NCBI GenBank assembly: GCA_041987425.1
Contig: JBHIWP010000035.1
Location: 1 to 27,562, forward strand
Reading direction: 5' to 3'
DNA: 27,562 bases
Origin: Leptofilum sp041987425
GTDB taxonomy: Bacteria; Chloroflexota; Anaerolineae; Promineifilales; Promineifilaceae
Both the position numbers and the translations under genes were made by a program. Below are positions 6,510-15,302 of the stretch, piece after piece. A model generated the notes under the pieces. The model made no database searches and was not told the origin of the DNA. It was given only the letters and a program-made list of their open reading frames with translations. The first letter of the stretch is position 1, and each line of letters opens with the position of its first letter.

Positions 6510-8338
6510 GTGATTTTTGCACTATGAACACGTTAAGTTACTACTGGCGTCTCATCCGCTTCACGCCAAACTACTACGCCACCGACATCATCACGATTTC
6601 GATTCACTTTGCCGTTACCACTGCGCTGGGGCTGATTTTGCGCGCCTTTTTCAACGGCCTCACCGGTGAATCCAGCTTTGCCCTACCGCTGTGGCCCATC
6701 GTCGGGCTGCAAATCGCCTACGCCGTCGTTGCGGTTTTGTCCCAAATGGGCGCCGGCTGGGCCTTCATCAACTTTGAATTCATCTCCTATGATCTGCTCA
6801 TTCGCAACATGCTGGGCCGGGTGCTGCAAATGCCCGGCTCTCGTCCCCTGCCGCAAAACGAGGACGGCACCACAATGTCTACGGGGCAGGCCATCAGCAC
6901 CTTCCGCGACGACACCCACGAGCTGCTGATGGCCATCGTAGCTGTAGACGACGTGATTGGCCTGCTGATCAGCGCGGGCATTTCACTGACGATCATGCTG
7001 CAAATTAACGTGCCGGTGACGCTGGGCACGTTTGTGCCGCTGCTAATTGTGGTGGGCATTGCCCAACAGTTGGGCGAGCGGGCCAAGCGGTATCGTCGGG
7101 CCAGCCGCCAGGCCACCAGCCAGGTAACGGGCATGATTGCCGACATGTTCAACAGCACGCAGGCGCTGAAGGTCGCCAATGCCGAGGTACGCGTGATCGA
7201 TCGCTTCCGCGAAATCAACGAGCAGCGCAAACAAACGATGGTGCGCGACAAGCTGCTCACCCAGCTGGTTGATGCGCTGAGCACAGGCACGATTGAGTTA
7301 GGGATGGGGCTGATTCTGCTGCTGGCGGCACGCCAAATGTATACAGGCGCTTTCACTCTGGGTGATTTTGCCCTGTTTGCCGCCTATATCTGGCCGGTTA
7401 CGCAGCTTTTCCGCATCTTTAGCCGCATGATTACTGGCTACAAGCAGGCGGGCGTCTCCACGCAGCGCATGGAAACGATGATGCAGGGTGCACCAGTGGG
7501 CGCAGTCGTTGCGCCGCAGCCGCTGCACCTGGATGGCAATTTGCCGCCGCTACCCTACACGCCCAAATCTGCTGAGCTAGCACTGACCGAACTGACGGTT
7601 AACGGTCTCAACTTCACGTATCCAGGCAGCGAGAACGGTATTCAAAACATCGATCTGTCGCTGAAAGCGGGTCAGTTCGTGGTGATTACAGGGCGCATCG
7701 GCGCAGGCAAGACGACGCTGCTGAAGGTGCTGCTGGGGCTGCTCCCGGCGGATGGGGGGAAGATTTTTTGGAACGGCCGTCCCATCCCCGATCCGGCCAA
7801 TTTTATGGTGCCGCCCCGCGTGGCCACGACCATGCAAATTCCCCGCCTGTTTAGCGAGTCGATTCGGGACAACATTTTGCTGGGCCTGCCAGAAGACAAG
7901 ATGGATGTGAAGGGGGCGGTGAGAACGGCCGTCTTCGAGCAAGATTTGGCGCAGATGGAGGATGGTTTAGATACCGTCGTTGGGCCCCGCGGCCAGCGGC
8001 TGTCTGGCGGGCAGGCGCAGCGCGTGGCGGCGGCGCGCATGTTTGTGCGCCAGCCGGAGCTGCTGGTGTTTGATGATTTGTCTAGCGCGCTGGATGTGGA
8101 GACGGAGCAGCTGCTCTGGCAGCGCGTTTTTGAGGCAAAGTCGCCAAGGAACACAGGAGTAAGCGAAAGACAGGCCTGCCTGGTGGTGAGCCATCGCCGG
8201 GCGGCATTGCGGCGAGCGGATCATGTGGTGGTGCTGAAGGACGGCCGTATCGAAGACGAAGGGACGCTAGAAGAATTGCTGGGGCGTTGTGAGGAGATGC
8301 AGCAGCTTTGGCAGATTGAAACGGCCGTGGGTGAGTAG
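6506..8338 (+). CDS. ABC exporter half-transporter B (TMD-NBD, canonical signature, Asp replaces catalytic Glu)
   Basis: 610 residues: exporter membrane domain (about 20-320) then ATPase domain. Walker A GRIGAGKTT is at 396-404, the canonical signature LSGGQ at 499-503, and Walker B at 519-524 ends in FDD. Asp524 therefore stands where the catalytic Glu is expected; the switch His is at 563 (VVSHRRA). With subunit A this gives one competent ATP site (Walker motifs of A, signature of B) and one degenerate site, the hallmark of asymmetric heterodimeric exporters. An unusual polar insert (KSPRNTGVSERQ) precedes the His-switch strand. The start codon lies inside a repeat unit with AGGT just upstream; MNTLSYYW at 6524 is an alternative. 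It is 61 nt downstream of subunit A and surely co-transcribed. Confidence 0.9.
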   Translation: MSDFCTMNTLSYYWRLIRFTPNYYATDIITISIHFAVTTALGLILRAFFNGLTGESSFALPLWPIVGLQIAYAVVAVLSQMGAGWAFINFEFISYDLLIRNMLGRVLQMPGSRPLPQNEDGTTMSTGQAISTFRDDTHELLMAIVAVDDVIGLLISAGISLTIMLQINVPVTLGTFVPLLIVVGIAQQLGERAKRYRRASRQATSQVTGMIADMFNSTQALKVANAEVRVIDRFREINEQRKQTMVRDKLLTQLVDALSTGTIELGMGLILLLAARQMYTGAFTLGDFALFAAYIWPVTQLFRIFSRMITGYKQAGVSTQRMETMMQGAPVGAVVAPQPLHLDGNLPPLPYTPKSAELALTELTVNGLNFTYPGSENGIQNIDLSLKAGQFVVITGRIGAGKTTLLKVLLGLLPADGGKIFWNGRPIPDPANFMVPPRVATTMQIPRLFSESIRDNILLGLPEDKMDVKGAVRTAVFEQDLAQMEDGLDTVVGPRGQRLSGGQAQRVAAARMFVRQPELLVFDDLSSALDVETEQLLWQRVFEAKSPRNTGVSERQACLVVSHRRAALRRADHVVVLKDGRIEDEGTLEELLGRCEEMQQLWQIETAVGE

Positions 8339-8442
8339 GCGAGTTTGCAAGTAACTTACTGTACCGTTTGACCGAATCCTAACAAGTTCTTCAGATCGAT
8401 AAATCTATTTGATCTGCAGAATCTTTTGATAAATATATTTTC

Positions 8443-9333
8443 ATGATTTCTCCTATCATCTTGCTTTCAGTCGCTTTAACTCTCATTATTATTCTCACGA
8501 TCTCCGAAGCCAAACGGCGGCGGGCGGCGCTGCGGGCGACGGTGCAGGTGGTGGCGCTGCCGGACTTTGCTTCGGTAGCGCTGGGCAACAGCCGGGAGAT
8601 TGGCGTTTTTTTGCCGCCGGGGTACGAGCACGCCGGTACGCGCCGTTACCCCACACTCTACGTCAACGACGGCCAGGACCAGGACGCACTGCAGCTGCGC
8701 GAAACGCTGGCTACGCTGTTTCAGCGGCGGCAGATTCCGCCCATCATCGCTGTGGCCGTGCCCACCAACGACGACCGCCTGCAGGAGTACGGCACGGCCG
8801 TTTGCCCCAATGCGCAGCAGCTCGGCAGCAAAGCGGCGCAATACGCTCATTTCCTCACCGGCGAGCTCATGCCGGCCATCAACCAGGGGTTCCGCACCAG
8901 CCAGAACCCGGCCGATATGGGCATTTTTGGCGTCTCGCTGGGCGGCCTTTCTGCCTTTGACATTGCCTGGAACCACCCGGATAAATTTGGCGTGGTGGGG
9001 GTGATGTCTGGCTCCTTTTGGTGGCGCGCCGCTGCCGATGAAACGGCCGTGTCTCCCCATGAACTGATTGCCCACGAGATGGTGCGGCGAACGGCCGCAA
9101 AGCCCACCCTGCGCCTCTGGTTTGAAGCCGCAACCCAGGATGAGGCCAGCGACCGCGACAACAACGGCGTCATCGACGCCATTCAGGACACGCTTGAGTT
9201 AATTGAGGAGCTAGAAAAAATTGGGTTTTCGCACGGTGAAGATGTGATGTACGTGGAAGTGGCTGGCGGGCGGCACAGCTACCATACCTGGTCCCAGCAG
9301 TTCCCCCACTTTCTGCGCTGGGCGTTTGGTTAA
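8443..9333 (+). CDS. Membrane-anchored alpha/beta-hydrolase, putative esterase (esterase D/Fes-like family)
   Basis: 296 residues. An N-terminal hydrophobic helix (about 3-21) followed by KRRR suggests a signal anchor with the enzyme outside the membrane. The body fits the PF00756 putative-esterase family: IGVFLPPGYEH, YPTLYVNDGQD, PPIIAVAVPTNDDR, and the nucleophile elbow GVSLGG with Ser165. A late GGRHSYHTW supplies the His, and an Asp comes from the LWFEAATQDEASD region. That region continues into DRDNNGVID, a calcium-loop-like stretch not usual for the family. Substrate classes include siderophore, carbohydrate or glutathione esters; none can be chosen from sequence. No Shine-Dalgarno is evident: an AT-rich stretch precedes ATG. 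The gene converges on the FG-GAP gene across a bidirectional terminator. Confidence 0.82.
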   Translation: MISPIILLSVALTLIIILTISEAKRRRAALRATVQVVALPDFASVALGNSREIGVFLPPGYEHAGTRRYPTLYVNDGQDQDALQLRETLATLFQRRQIPPIIAVAVPTNDDRLQEYGTAVCPNAQQLGSKAAQYAHFLTGELMPAINQGFRTSQNPADMGIFGVSLGGLSAFDIAWNHPDKFGVVGVMSGSFWWRAAADETAVSPHELIAHEMVRRTAAKPTLRLWFEAATQDEASDRDNNGVIDAIQDTLELIEELEKIGFSHGEDVMYVEVAGGRHSYHTWSQQFPHFLRWAFG

Positions 9334-9341
9334 AAACATTT

Positions 9342-9408
9342 ACCGCGGAGAGCGCAGAGCAAACAGAGAAGATGCTAAAAACTCTGCGCACTCCGCGTTC
9401 TCCGCGGT
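9342..9408. terminator. Bidirectional hairpin terminator between esterase and FG-GAP genes
   Basis: Nested inverted repeats: ACCGCGGAGA (9342-9351) pairs with TCTCCGCGGT (9399-9408), and inside it GCGCAGAG (9352-9359) pairs with CTCTGCGC (9382-9389). A 9-nt bulge lies on the right arm. T-rich tails occur on both strands. The genes on either side converge, so it can end both transcripts. Confidence 0.75.
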
Positions 9409-9414
9409 CTATTT

Positions 9415-10746
9415 TTACGGTGTGCGAATGGGTTGGTTAGGGCCGCCCGCTACCACGAAGAGATGACCCACATCCAGGCCGAAGAAGTTGTTGCCCACGG
9501 CCGTTCCCACAAAGTCTGTCAGGCCATCGCCGTTCACATCCCCCAGCGGCAGCGCATCGACGCCTAAATTGTCGCCAGCAATGCTGCCGGTAATGGTTTG
9601 CACCACCTGCGCCGGGCGCGGTCCGTTGCCGGAAATGATGAGGAGCTGCCCGCCAGCAGGCGCGCCAGCGCTGGAGGTCCAGGCGCCAATCACCAGGTCC
9701 CCATAGCCGTCGCCAGTGAAGTCAGACACGGCCCGGCCCGGGCCGAATCCCGCGCCCGGTTCCCGGCCGTTGAATACTGCCAGGCGACGGCCGTCTGCCC
9801 CAGAGTAGATAAACGCGTTACCGGTGCCAGCCACGCCGTCCACCGTAGCAGCATAATCAGCGACAAAAATGTCTGGCGTGCCGTCGACATCGTAATCACC
9901 AGCGCCGGAAGCAAAGAATTGGCCAAAGACGGCCGCGTTTTCCGGCTCTTTGGGCGTGAGGGTGTAAACATAGCTGCCGTCTGCGCCGGAGAAGACATAC
10001 GCTTCGCCGCCGCCAAACGGACCGGCCCCCATTGCACCCATCACCTGATCGGGCACACCGTCACCGGTCACGTCGCCCACCAGCCCGGTGCCGCTGCCTA
10101 GTTGGGCGTTGGCTGCGGGGCCGCTTTGCTGCCACAGCAGGGCGCCATCCGCCCCAGAGAAGAGGTAAGCGGCGCCGGAGCTGTCGGCGTTGGCAAAGCG
10201 CGCCCCGACGATGATGTCGGCGTAGCCATCGCCGTTTACGTCACCGGCACCAGAAACGGCCGAACCGAACCAATCGCCTCCAGCACCGTCCACGCGCAGC
10301 AGCAGGCTGTGGTCGGCCCCGGAATAAACTTCGGCATAGCTGCCACCCACGGCCCCGGCCACATAATCGGGCACGCCATCGCCGTTTACGTCACCAGCGG
10401 TGGTGGCGCTGTAGCCCAGGACGGCGCCGCTGGTGCCGGTAATCGTATTGAGTAAGGTGCCGTTAGAGCCATCATAAATGTATACTTTGCCTGCTGACGT
10501 GCCGCTGTCGTCGATAAAGAAGGGTGCCGTCGTCAGCAAATCATGAATGCCATCGCCGGTGATGTCGCCCAGATCCATGGCAATCCAGCCATAGGCATCG
10601 CCCAATTGTTCGCCATCGAGCTGATACAGCACGTTGGCATCTGGCTCCACGATACGGCCGTTGGCCCCAGTGGCTAAAGCAGCGACCAGCAGCAGAAGCA
10701 AAGCAGCTCCCAGGCTGGCCGGAATAAGTAATCGTCTTCTCGTCAT
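9415..10746 (-). CDS. Secreted FG-GAP repeat (integrin-alpha-like) beta-propeller protein
   Basis: 443 residues with a signal peptide (MTRRRLLIPASLGAALLLLL, cleavage near ATGANG). Seven FG-GAP/calcium-binding motifs follow in order: GDITGDGIHDLL, GDVNGDGVPDYV, GDVNGDGYADII, GDVTGDGVPDQV, GDYDVDGTPDIF, SDFTGDGYGDLV and GDVNGDGLTDFV. Each DxDxDGxxD loop should bind calcium, and seven repeats are enough for one complete seven-bladed propeller. The protein is predicted to be extracellular and could act in adhesion or binding. Start ATG 10746 is chosen because GGAGGA lies about 7 nt upstream; an upstream in-frame ATG at 10782 lacks this and would spoil the signal peptide. It is 61 nt downstream of the AraC gene on the same strand. 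Confidence 0.9.
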   Translation of the reverse strand: MTRRRLLIPASLGAALLLLLVAALATGANGRIVEPDANVLYQLDGEQLGDAYGWIAMDLGDITGDGIHDLLTTAPFFIDDSGTSAGKVYIYDGSNGTLLNTITGTSGAVLGYSATTAGDVNGDGVPDYVAGAVGGSYAEVYSGADHSLLLRVDGAGGDWFGSAVSGAGDVNGDGYADIIVGARFANADSSGAAYLFSGADGALLWQQSGPAANAQLGSGTGLVGDVTGDGVPDQVMGAMGAGPFGGGEAYVFSGADGSYVYTLTPKEPENAAVFGQFFASGAGDYDVDGTPDIFVADYAATVDGVAGTGNAFIYSGADGRRLAVFNGREPGAGFGPGRAVSDFTGDGYGDLVIGAWTSSAGAPAGGQLLIISGNGPRPAQVVQTITGSIAGDNLGVDALPLGDVNGDGLTDFVGTAVGNNFFGLDVGHLFVVAGGPNQPIRTP

Positions 10747-10807
10747 TTTGTATCCTCCGGTGTGATTGAAATTGATTTTCACACTCAGGATACAGGAGTG
10801 ACGGCGT

Positions 10808-11701
10808 TCAAACTGTCAAAATCTTGCTCATTTTTTGCAGCAGGGCAGTGGAGCCTTTTTGGCGAAGCTGCGAAGGGGAAACGCCAAAGGCCCGCCGAAA
10901 GGCGGCGGAAAAGTGGCTGTGGTTAGCAAATCCCAGCGCCAGGCTCAGCTCCGTTAACGACGTTGCGTGCGCCGCAACCGGCTCCAAAGAGGCGCGCAGG
11001 CGAATCTGGTTGAGGTAGCTATGGATGGTTTGCCCGGTCTGCTGGCGAAACACGCGGCAAAGATGATAAGGGGAAGCGTACAGCGCCTGGGCCAACATTT
11101 CTAGAGTCAGCGATTCGGCAAAGCGGGTGGCCAGCAGCGTTTTGGCCCCGGCTACCAGTTCGCGGTGGTTTTTTTGGGTAGCGGGCGATTTTGGCGAAGA
11201 CGGCCGTTTGCGCTGGTATCTAATGTGAATGGCCGCCTGTAATATCGCCAGCATCTTTTCTTCAACATAGAGTAGATCGGGCGAATTTGCCTGGCTGAAT
11301 GCCTCTACCAACAGGCGCTGTTGCAGGTACAGGTGGCTGGTGCTGGGACCGTGGCTAAATACAAACGGCTTGTCCCAGCGATCGTCCACGTGCGGATCAA
11401 GCGGGCGCAGCGCTTCCACCACCGCTTGCGCTGAAAACCCAAACCAGTCGCAAATGTCGCCCTTCTCAGACAGCTTGCCGCGCGTGTAGCGCTGTCCCTG
11501 GTTGTAAAACATTATCACGTTGGGATCGCCCACGATGGGCGACTTGCCAACGTGGGTAATCGTCACGCTGGTGCGAGGAAAGACAATCGTCATGCCGTGA
11601 ATAGGACCCGTATCAGAAAAGTTGGGGTGCCAGGGGGGACAAGAAAAGCGACCAATTCGGCCGATACGGCCGTTGTACAAAAGCGTCTCCAAAGCATCCA
11701 T
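10808..11701 (-). CDS. AraC/XylS-family transcriptional regulator
   Basis: 297 residues. The C-terminus carries the two helix-turn-helix motifs of AraC proteins: SLTLEMLAQALYASPYHLCR with VFRQQTGQTIHSYLNQIRL, then SLTELSLALGFANHSHFSAA with FRRAFGVSPSQLR. The N-terminal part (about 1-170) is a probable cupin-like sensor (VTITHVGKSPIVGDPNVIMF). It does not match a sensor class I can name. The start is ATG 11701, preceded by a G-rich GGTGGGG and by TATAAT only a few nt away, so the message may have a very short leader; a GTG at 11737 is an alternative. Likely targets are its own promoter and perhaps the FG-GAP gene just downstream; this is inference from position. Confidence 0.88.
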   Translation of the reverse strand: MDALETLLYNGRIGRIGRFSCPPWHPNFSDTGPIHGMTIVFPRTSVTITHVGKSPIVGDPNVIMFYNQGQRYTRGKLSEKGDICDWFGFSAQAVVEALRPLDPHVDDRWDKPFVFSHGPSTSHLYLQQRLLVEAFSQANSPDLLYVEEKMLAILQAAIHIRYQRKRPSSPKSPATQKNHRELVAGAKTLLATRFAESLTLEMLAQALYASPYHLCRVFRQQTGQTIHSYLNQIRLRASLEPVAAHATSLTELSLALGFANHSHFSAAFRRAFGVSPSQLRQKGSTALLQKMSKILTV

Positions 11702-11933
11702 GATTATACCCCACCAAATATCTCGCCAATTTGGCACAGTATAACAGAGTTTCTTTATGGTGACATTATAGGGTCATTAAGGGGATTAGAGACGATCGGC
11801 ACATCCTCTTTTTAATTAATCGAACGGCCGCAACAGGTACAAGTTTAACGCGAAACAAAAATCGATCCAATGACCAATTTTTGGCTGAAACAACTCTGCT
11901 ATAGTGCAGTGCAGCACAGAAAGGAGAAGCACC

Positions 11934-12500
11934 ATGGTTGAACAGATACGAAGAGATCATTTCCCGGCCGCATTGAGCAAAACGATTACGGTTAGCAGCG
12001 TAACGGCCGCTGCTTTTTATGAGGCAGCGGGGCAAATCAGCGGTCAAATTTTTACGCCGCTCGCCGGTTTGGGCCTGTATGCGCCAGACAAAGCTCAAAA
12101 AAGTGCAGCGCAAGATTTAGCCAGGCAGATTCCACACGAATACTTTGTCTTTTACAATGCGGAACAGGAGCCTGTTGGCTTTTCGTCTGGCTGCCTGCGA
12201 GATGTCGACACCTACTTTATGGAGTGGAGTGGCATCTTGCCTGGCTATCAGCGGCAAGGACTATATTCCAGCTTTTTGGCCAGGCTGATACCTTACCTTA
12301 AAGCACTGAGGGTTGAGCGGGTTACCAGTAACCACATGGGCACCAATCGTCCGGTGCTCATTGCCAAGCTAAAGTCTGGCTTCAACGTCACTGGCGTGAC
12401 GCTGGATGAGCGGTGGGGCGTGCAGGTCTGGCTCACCCTGTTCTTATCGGAAGCGCGGCAGCAAGGCTTTGAACGGGCATTTAGCCTGGATCATTTCTAA
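11934..12500 (+). CDS. GNAT-like N-acetyltransferase
   Basis: 188 residues. The acetyl-CoA site is recognisable: a strand ending in YFMEWSGILPGYQ followed by RQGLYSSFLARLIPYLKALR. This is a variant of GNAT motif A (Q/R-x-x-G-x-G/A), with Leu at the place of the usual second Gly/Ala. NHMGTNRPVLIAKLKSGF matches the later family segment in which an Asn and a Lys/Gly loop contact the cofactor. The acceptor substrate is unknown. ATG 11934 has AAGGAG 7 nt upstream. A TATAGT at 11900-11905 could be the -10 box, but the -35 is poor. The gene is divergent from the AraC gene and convergent with the methyltransferase. Confidence 0.7.
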   Translation: MVEQIRRDHFPAALSKTITVSSVTAAAFYEAAGQISGQIFTPLAGLGLYAPDKAQKSAAQDLARQIPHEYFVFYNAEQEPVGFSSGCLRDVDTYFMEWSGILPGYQRQGLYSSFLARLIPYLKALRVERVTSNHMGTNRPVLIAKLKSGFNVTGVTLDERWGVQVWLTLFLSEARQQGFERAFSLDHF

Positions 12501-12598
12501 AGCAGTTTGTGGCCGCCAGCGAGTGCAGAAAATTAACGAACATCGCAGCGTTTCTTGCCGCATTTTCGTCCCGACGCTGGCGAAAACGGAGCCTTCCG

Positions 12599-13429
12599 TC
12601 AGGAATTTGAGGCGACAAAAACGCCGGAATGTTTGCTGATGCGAATGCCGCCTTCGGCGGCAATCTTGGCCGCCCAGGCTTCGCGAAGTTGATGAACGGC
12701 CGTTTCCGGCACTTCTGAACCCGGCTTAAGCATGGAAAAAGCATAGGCCAGCAGCGGTTCTACCTCGGTAACCCATAGGCTGTCGTCGTACAGGTGCAGC
12801 TCGATGTTCTCAAAGTATGGCTCCAGGGCGGCACGGCCTTTTTCCAGGCGAAACGGCAGCTGTATCGACTCACCGCGCACCAGCGCCGAACCGGATATTG
12901 CCCGAACCGCTGCCGGGACGAGCTGTGGCAGCTCCTGCATGTGCCTGTTGCCATTGGTAGCGGCAATGAAACGGCCGTTGCCTTTCAACACCCGCCGCAC
13001 TTCCGCCAGCGTCCGGGGCAAGTCCGGCACGTGGTACAGCATGTGGTTGGCCACCACCACGTCAAACGTGTCGTCGGCAAAATCCAGCGCCTGAATATTG
13101 GCTGGCTGGAACTCAAAGCGATGCCCACTGCCGGCGAGCGCTGCTTCTGCCTCGGCTACCATCCCCGGCGAGAGATCGGTGAGTGTGATGTGGCAGTTGG
13201 CCGGAATGCGGTCCACATTTTCGCGCCACAGCCAGCCGGGACCACAGCCGCATTCCAGTACGCGCATTCCCGGCTCCAGCCCCAGCAACCCGAACACCCA
13301 CGGCTGCCAATCGGTAACGGCCGTGCTAAAGCGCCGGTGCAGCGCCGCCCGTGCATCCAGATTGCTGCTGTCGCGATATTGATTGCACTGCAAATAATAG
13401 GCGTCCTGAAACAGTTTGGCTTCGCTCAT
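12599..13429 (-). CDS. Class I SAM-dependent methyltransferase
   Basis: 276 residues with a Rossmann-type methyltransferase core. Motif I is VLECGCGPGWLW, the acidic end of strand 2 is ITLTDLSPGM, motif II is FDVVVANHMLYHVPDL, and EVRRVLKGNGRFIAAT is the post-III strand. The pattern is that of the Methyltransf_11/UbiE-like group. The substrate is not readable: the C-terminal 100 residues (LVPAAVRAISGSALVRG and onward) would bind it. ATG 13429 is preferred because GGAGG precedes it by about 7 nt; the in-frame ATG at 13441 is less well placed. A TATAAT on the minus strand at 13482-13487 is a possible -10 box. Its 3' end faces the GNAT gene across 98 nt that contain a weak hairpin near 12558-12589. 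Confidence 0.88.
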   Translation of the reverse strand: MSEAKLFQDAYYLQCNQYRDSSNLDARAALHRRFSTAVTDWQPWVFGLLGLEPGMRVLECGCGPGWLWRENVDRIPANCHITLTDLSPGMVAEAEAALAGSGHRFEFQPANIQALDFADDTFDVVVANHMLYHVPDLPRTLAEVRRVLKGNGRFIAATNGNRHMQELPQLVPAAVRAISGSALVRGESIQLPFRLEKGRAALEPYFENIELHLYDDSLWVTEVEPLLAYAFSMLKPGSEVPETAVHQLREAWAAKIAAEGGIRISKHSGVFVASNS

Positions 13430-13588
13430 AATTTCCTCCAAAAGGGTGCAGGTTTACAGCTGTGCAAGTGTGCCAGTGAGCGAATTATAGCCTTCTTTTT
13501 GGAGCACAGCTTGTAGCATCTTATGGTTGGAATCATAATTGCAGCTTATTGCGTCGTGCAGCGTTGGTCAGACATGGGTGAGGCGTCG

Positions 13589-13608
13589 GGCAAAACGGCC
13601 GTTTTGCC
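13589..13608. promoter_or_regulatory. Perfect 20-bp palindrome centred on an ACGGCCGT octamer
   Basis: GGCAAAACGG followed immediately by CCGTTTTGCC is a perfect 20-nt palindrome in the divergent region between the methyltransferase and the first propeller lipoprotein. It is the longest perfect extension I noticed around any octamer copy. It could be an operator for a dimeric regulator, or a fortuitous extension of the genome-wide octamer. Confidence 0.5.
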
Positions 13609-13656
13609 ATTAATGTACGTATTTGAAAATATTGTTTAACCATATGGAGTGCCTTT

Positions 13657-15267
13657 ATGACGCCAAAACGTCTTTTGATCTACTTAATGCTCTTGATAAT
13701 GGCTGGGCTGGCAGCCTGCACCGGCGATGCCTTCTCTACCCCAACACCGATTCCGCCACCGCCTACCACCAGCGGCGAAGTCGGCGCGCCAGCCGTCGCC
13801 GTTACGCCTATTCCCAACGTTGAAAGTACGGAAACGGCCGCAGAACCCACGCCGACCCTCATTCCCACCGTGACCACCACCGCTACAGCCGCAGCAACGG
13901 CCGTGACCGATCCACCGGTGCAGGTCGTTAGCAGCCAGCCGCTGCCCGCCACCAGCCGGGACCTGCTCTTCTTGGCCGACGGCGCTTTTAAGCAATGGAA
14001 CCACACCACGCGGCAAATTGAAACCATCGTGGCCGGGCCAAACCCCACCAACCGCGTTTTGGACGAAACGGTGCCGGTTGACCGTTTTGTGGGCGACATT
14101 ACCGCCTACTCGGTGAGTGCCGACGGCAAAAGAGCCGTTGTGGCCCGCCTGCTCAATCTGGTATCCGAGAGCGGCGATGAATTTGGCCTGATGGAAACAA
14201 GCCATGAGCTGATTTTTGTTGACATGATCAGCCGCGAAACCTGGACGCTGGTGCCACAGGTGGACAACCTGGGCGATTTTCAACTATCGCACGATGCACA
14301 GCAGCTAGCATTTGCCGCAACTGGCCTGGATGGCATCCCTGATACGAAGGAAGGCAACAGCAATCAACCGCTGCCTAACAGCCTGTACGTGATGAGCACG
14401 GGTGGCGGCAATCCTGGCAACGTGCGCCAGATCCGCGCCTGCGACATTCGCTGCTTCGGCCCTGCCTGGCATGTTGAGAACAATCTTGTCGCCTTTGCCG
14501 ACGACAGCGCGCTCTGGCTTTACAACATCGCCGCCAATGAACCGGAAAGATTGTTGGAAAACCAGCCTTTTGAAGAGGGCATGACCGACGTGGGTCAGGT
14601 GTCAATCTATTCCCCAATTGATTGGGCCAGCAACGGCCGTTATCTGCTGCTGTGGCGTGGCGGCTGGGAAGGTGCCTCTCGCGCCGTTCTGGATGTGCCA
14701 ACTGGCAACCTGGCGCCTGTGCCCGATTCATTTGTCTACGCAGACATTTTTCCGCCTCATCTAAGCTGGATGCCGGACGACCGGCTGCTTGTCTGGCGCT
14801 CGCGAGCAGGCTCCAGTGAAATCACGCCCCGGGTGGAGCTATGGCGCTTCAACCATGATGCGGCGGAGCTAACGTTGGAGGAATCGGCCGTATTGTCCGA
14901 CCTGCTGCTGGGTGTCGTCGGCGGCACCAACCTGGAAGACGGCCGTTTTGCCTTTGCCCTAAGCATTGCCCCCAGCCCCGTAACTCTCGACGCTGCGGTA
15001 CAGGCAGCAGGCACCTACCAGCTCACTTCCCTGGCAGAAGTGCCAGAACGAGTAAACAGCCTGCCGCCTGCTGGCGACGCTTACCTGGAAAACAAGGTCT
15101 ATTGGGCTAAGGACGGCAGTGGTGCCCTGTTGGTGCAGGAACCGCGTCAGTACCAACCCCAGGTTTTCTATGCGCCAACGGATGGAGAATTTTTGTATGA
15201 AGTAACGGCCGTTTTCGGGCAAAATCCGCACAGCTTTCAGTGGCAGCCGGAGATCGTGGTTCCGTAA
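13657..15267 (+). CDS. Lipoprotein with Pro/Thr-rich linker and TolB-like beta-propeller
   Basis: 536 residues. A lipoprotein signal ends in a lipobox GLAAC with Cys21. A low-complexity linker (about 25-95) is rich in Thr, Pro and Ala. Beta-strand-rich repeats follow, of the WD40/TolB-like kind: YSVSADGKRAVVARL, LSHDAQQLAFAATG, GPAWHVENNLVAFADD, WASNGRYLLLWRGG and LSWMPDDRLLVWRSR. These recall periplasmic TolB-type propellers, but no enzyme motif is present. It probably sits on the outer face of the membrane and binds a partner or ligand. ATG 13657 has GGAG 9 nt upstream. Only 35 nt separate it from a second propeller lipoprotein, so the two are probably one transcript. Confidence 0.75.
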   Translation: MTPKRLLIYLMLLIMAGLAACTGDAFSTPTPIPPPPTTSGEVGAPAVAVTPIPNVESTETAAEPTPTLIPTVTTTATAAATAVTDPPVQVVSSQPLPATSRDLLFLADGAFKQWNHTTRQIETIVAGPNPTNRVLDETVPVDRFVGDITAYSVSADGKRAVVARLLNLVSESGDEFGLMETSHELIFVDMISRETWTLVPQVDNLGDFQLSHDAQQLAFAATGLDGIPDTKEGNSNQPLPNSLYVMSTGGGNPGNVRQIRACDIRCFGPAWHVENNLVAFADDSALWLYNIAANEPERLLENQPFEEGMTDVGQVSIYSPIDWASNGRYLLLWRGGWEGASRAVLDVPTGNLAPVPDSFVYADIFPPHLSWMPDDRLLVWRSRAGSSEITPRVELWRFNHDAAELTLEESAVLSDLLLGVVGGTNLEDGRFAFALSIAPSPVTLDAAVQAAGTYQLTSLAEVPERVNSLPPAGDAYLENKVYWAKDGSGALLVQEPRQYQPQVFYAPTDGEFLYEVTAVFGQNPHSFQWQPEIVVP

Positions 15268-15302
15268 ATCAAAGAAATCTTTTGCTGGGCGTCTAATCAA
15301 CT

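Noticed and set aside
8476..9075. 199-codon frame antisense to the esterase
   Set aside because: It is antisense to a gene with a complete family pattern; its composition is the mirror of high-GC codon usage and it has no domain.
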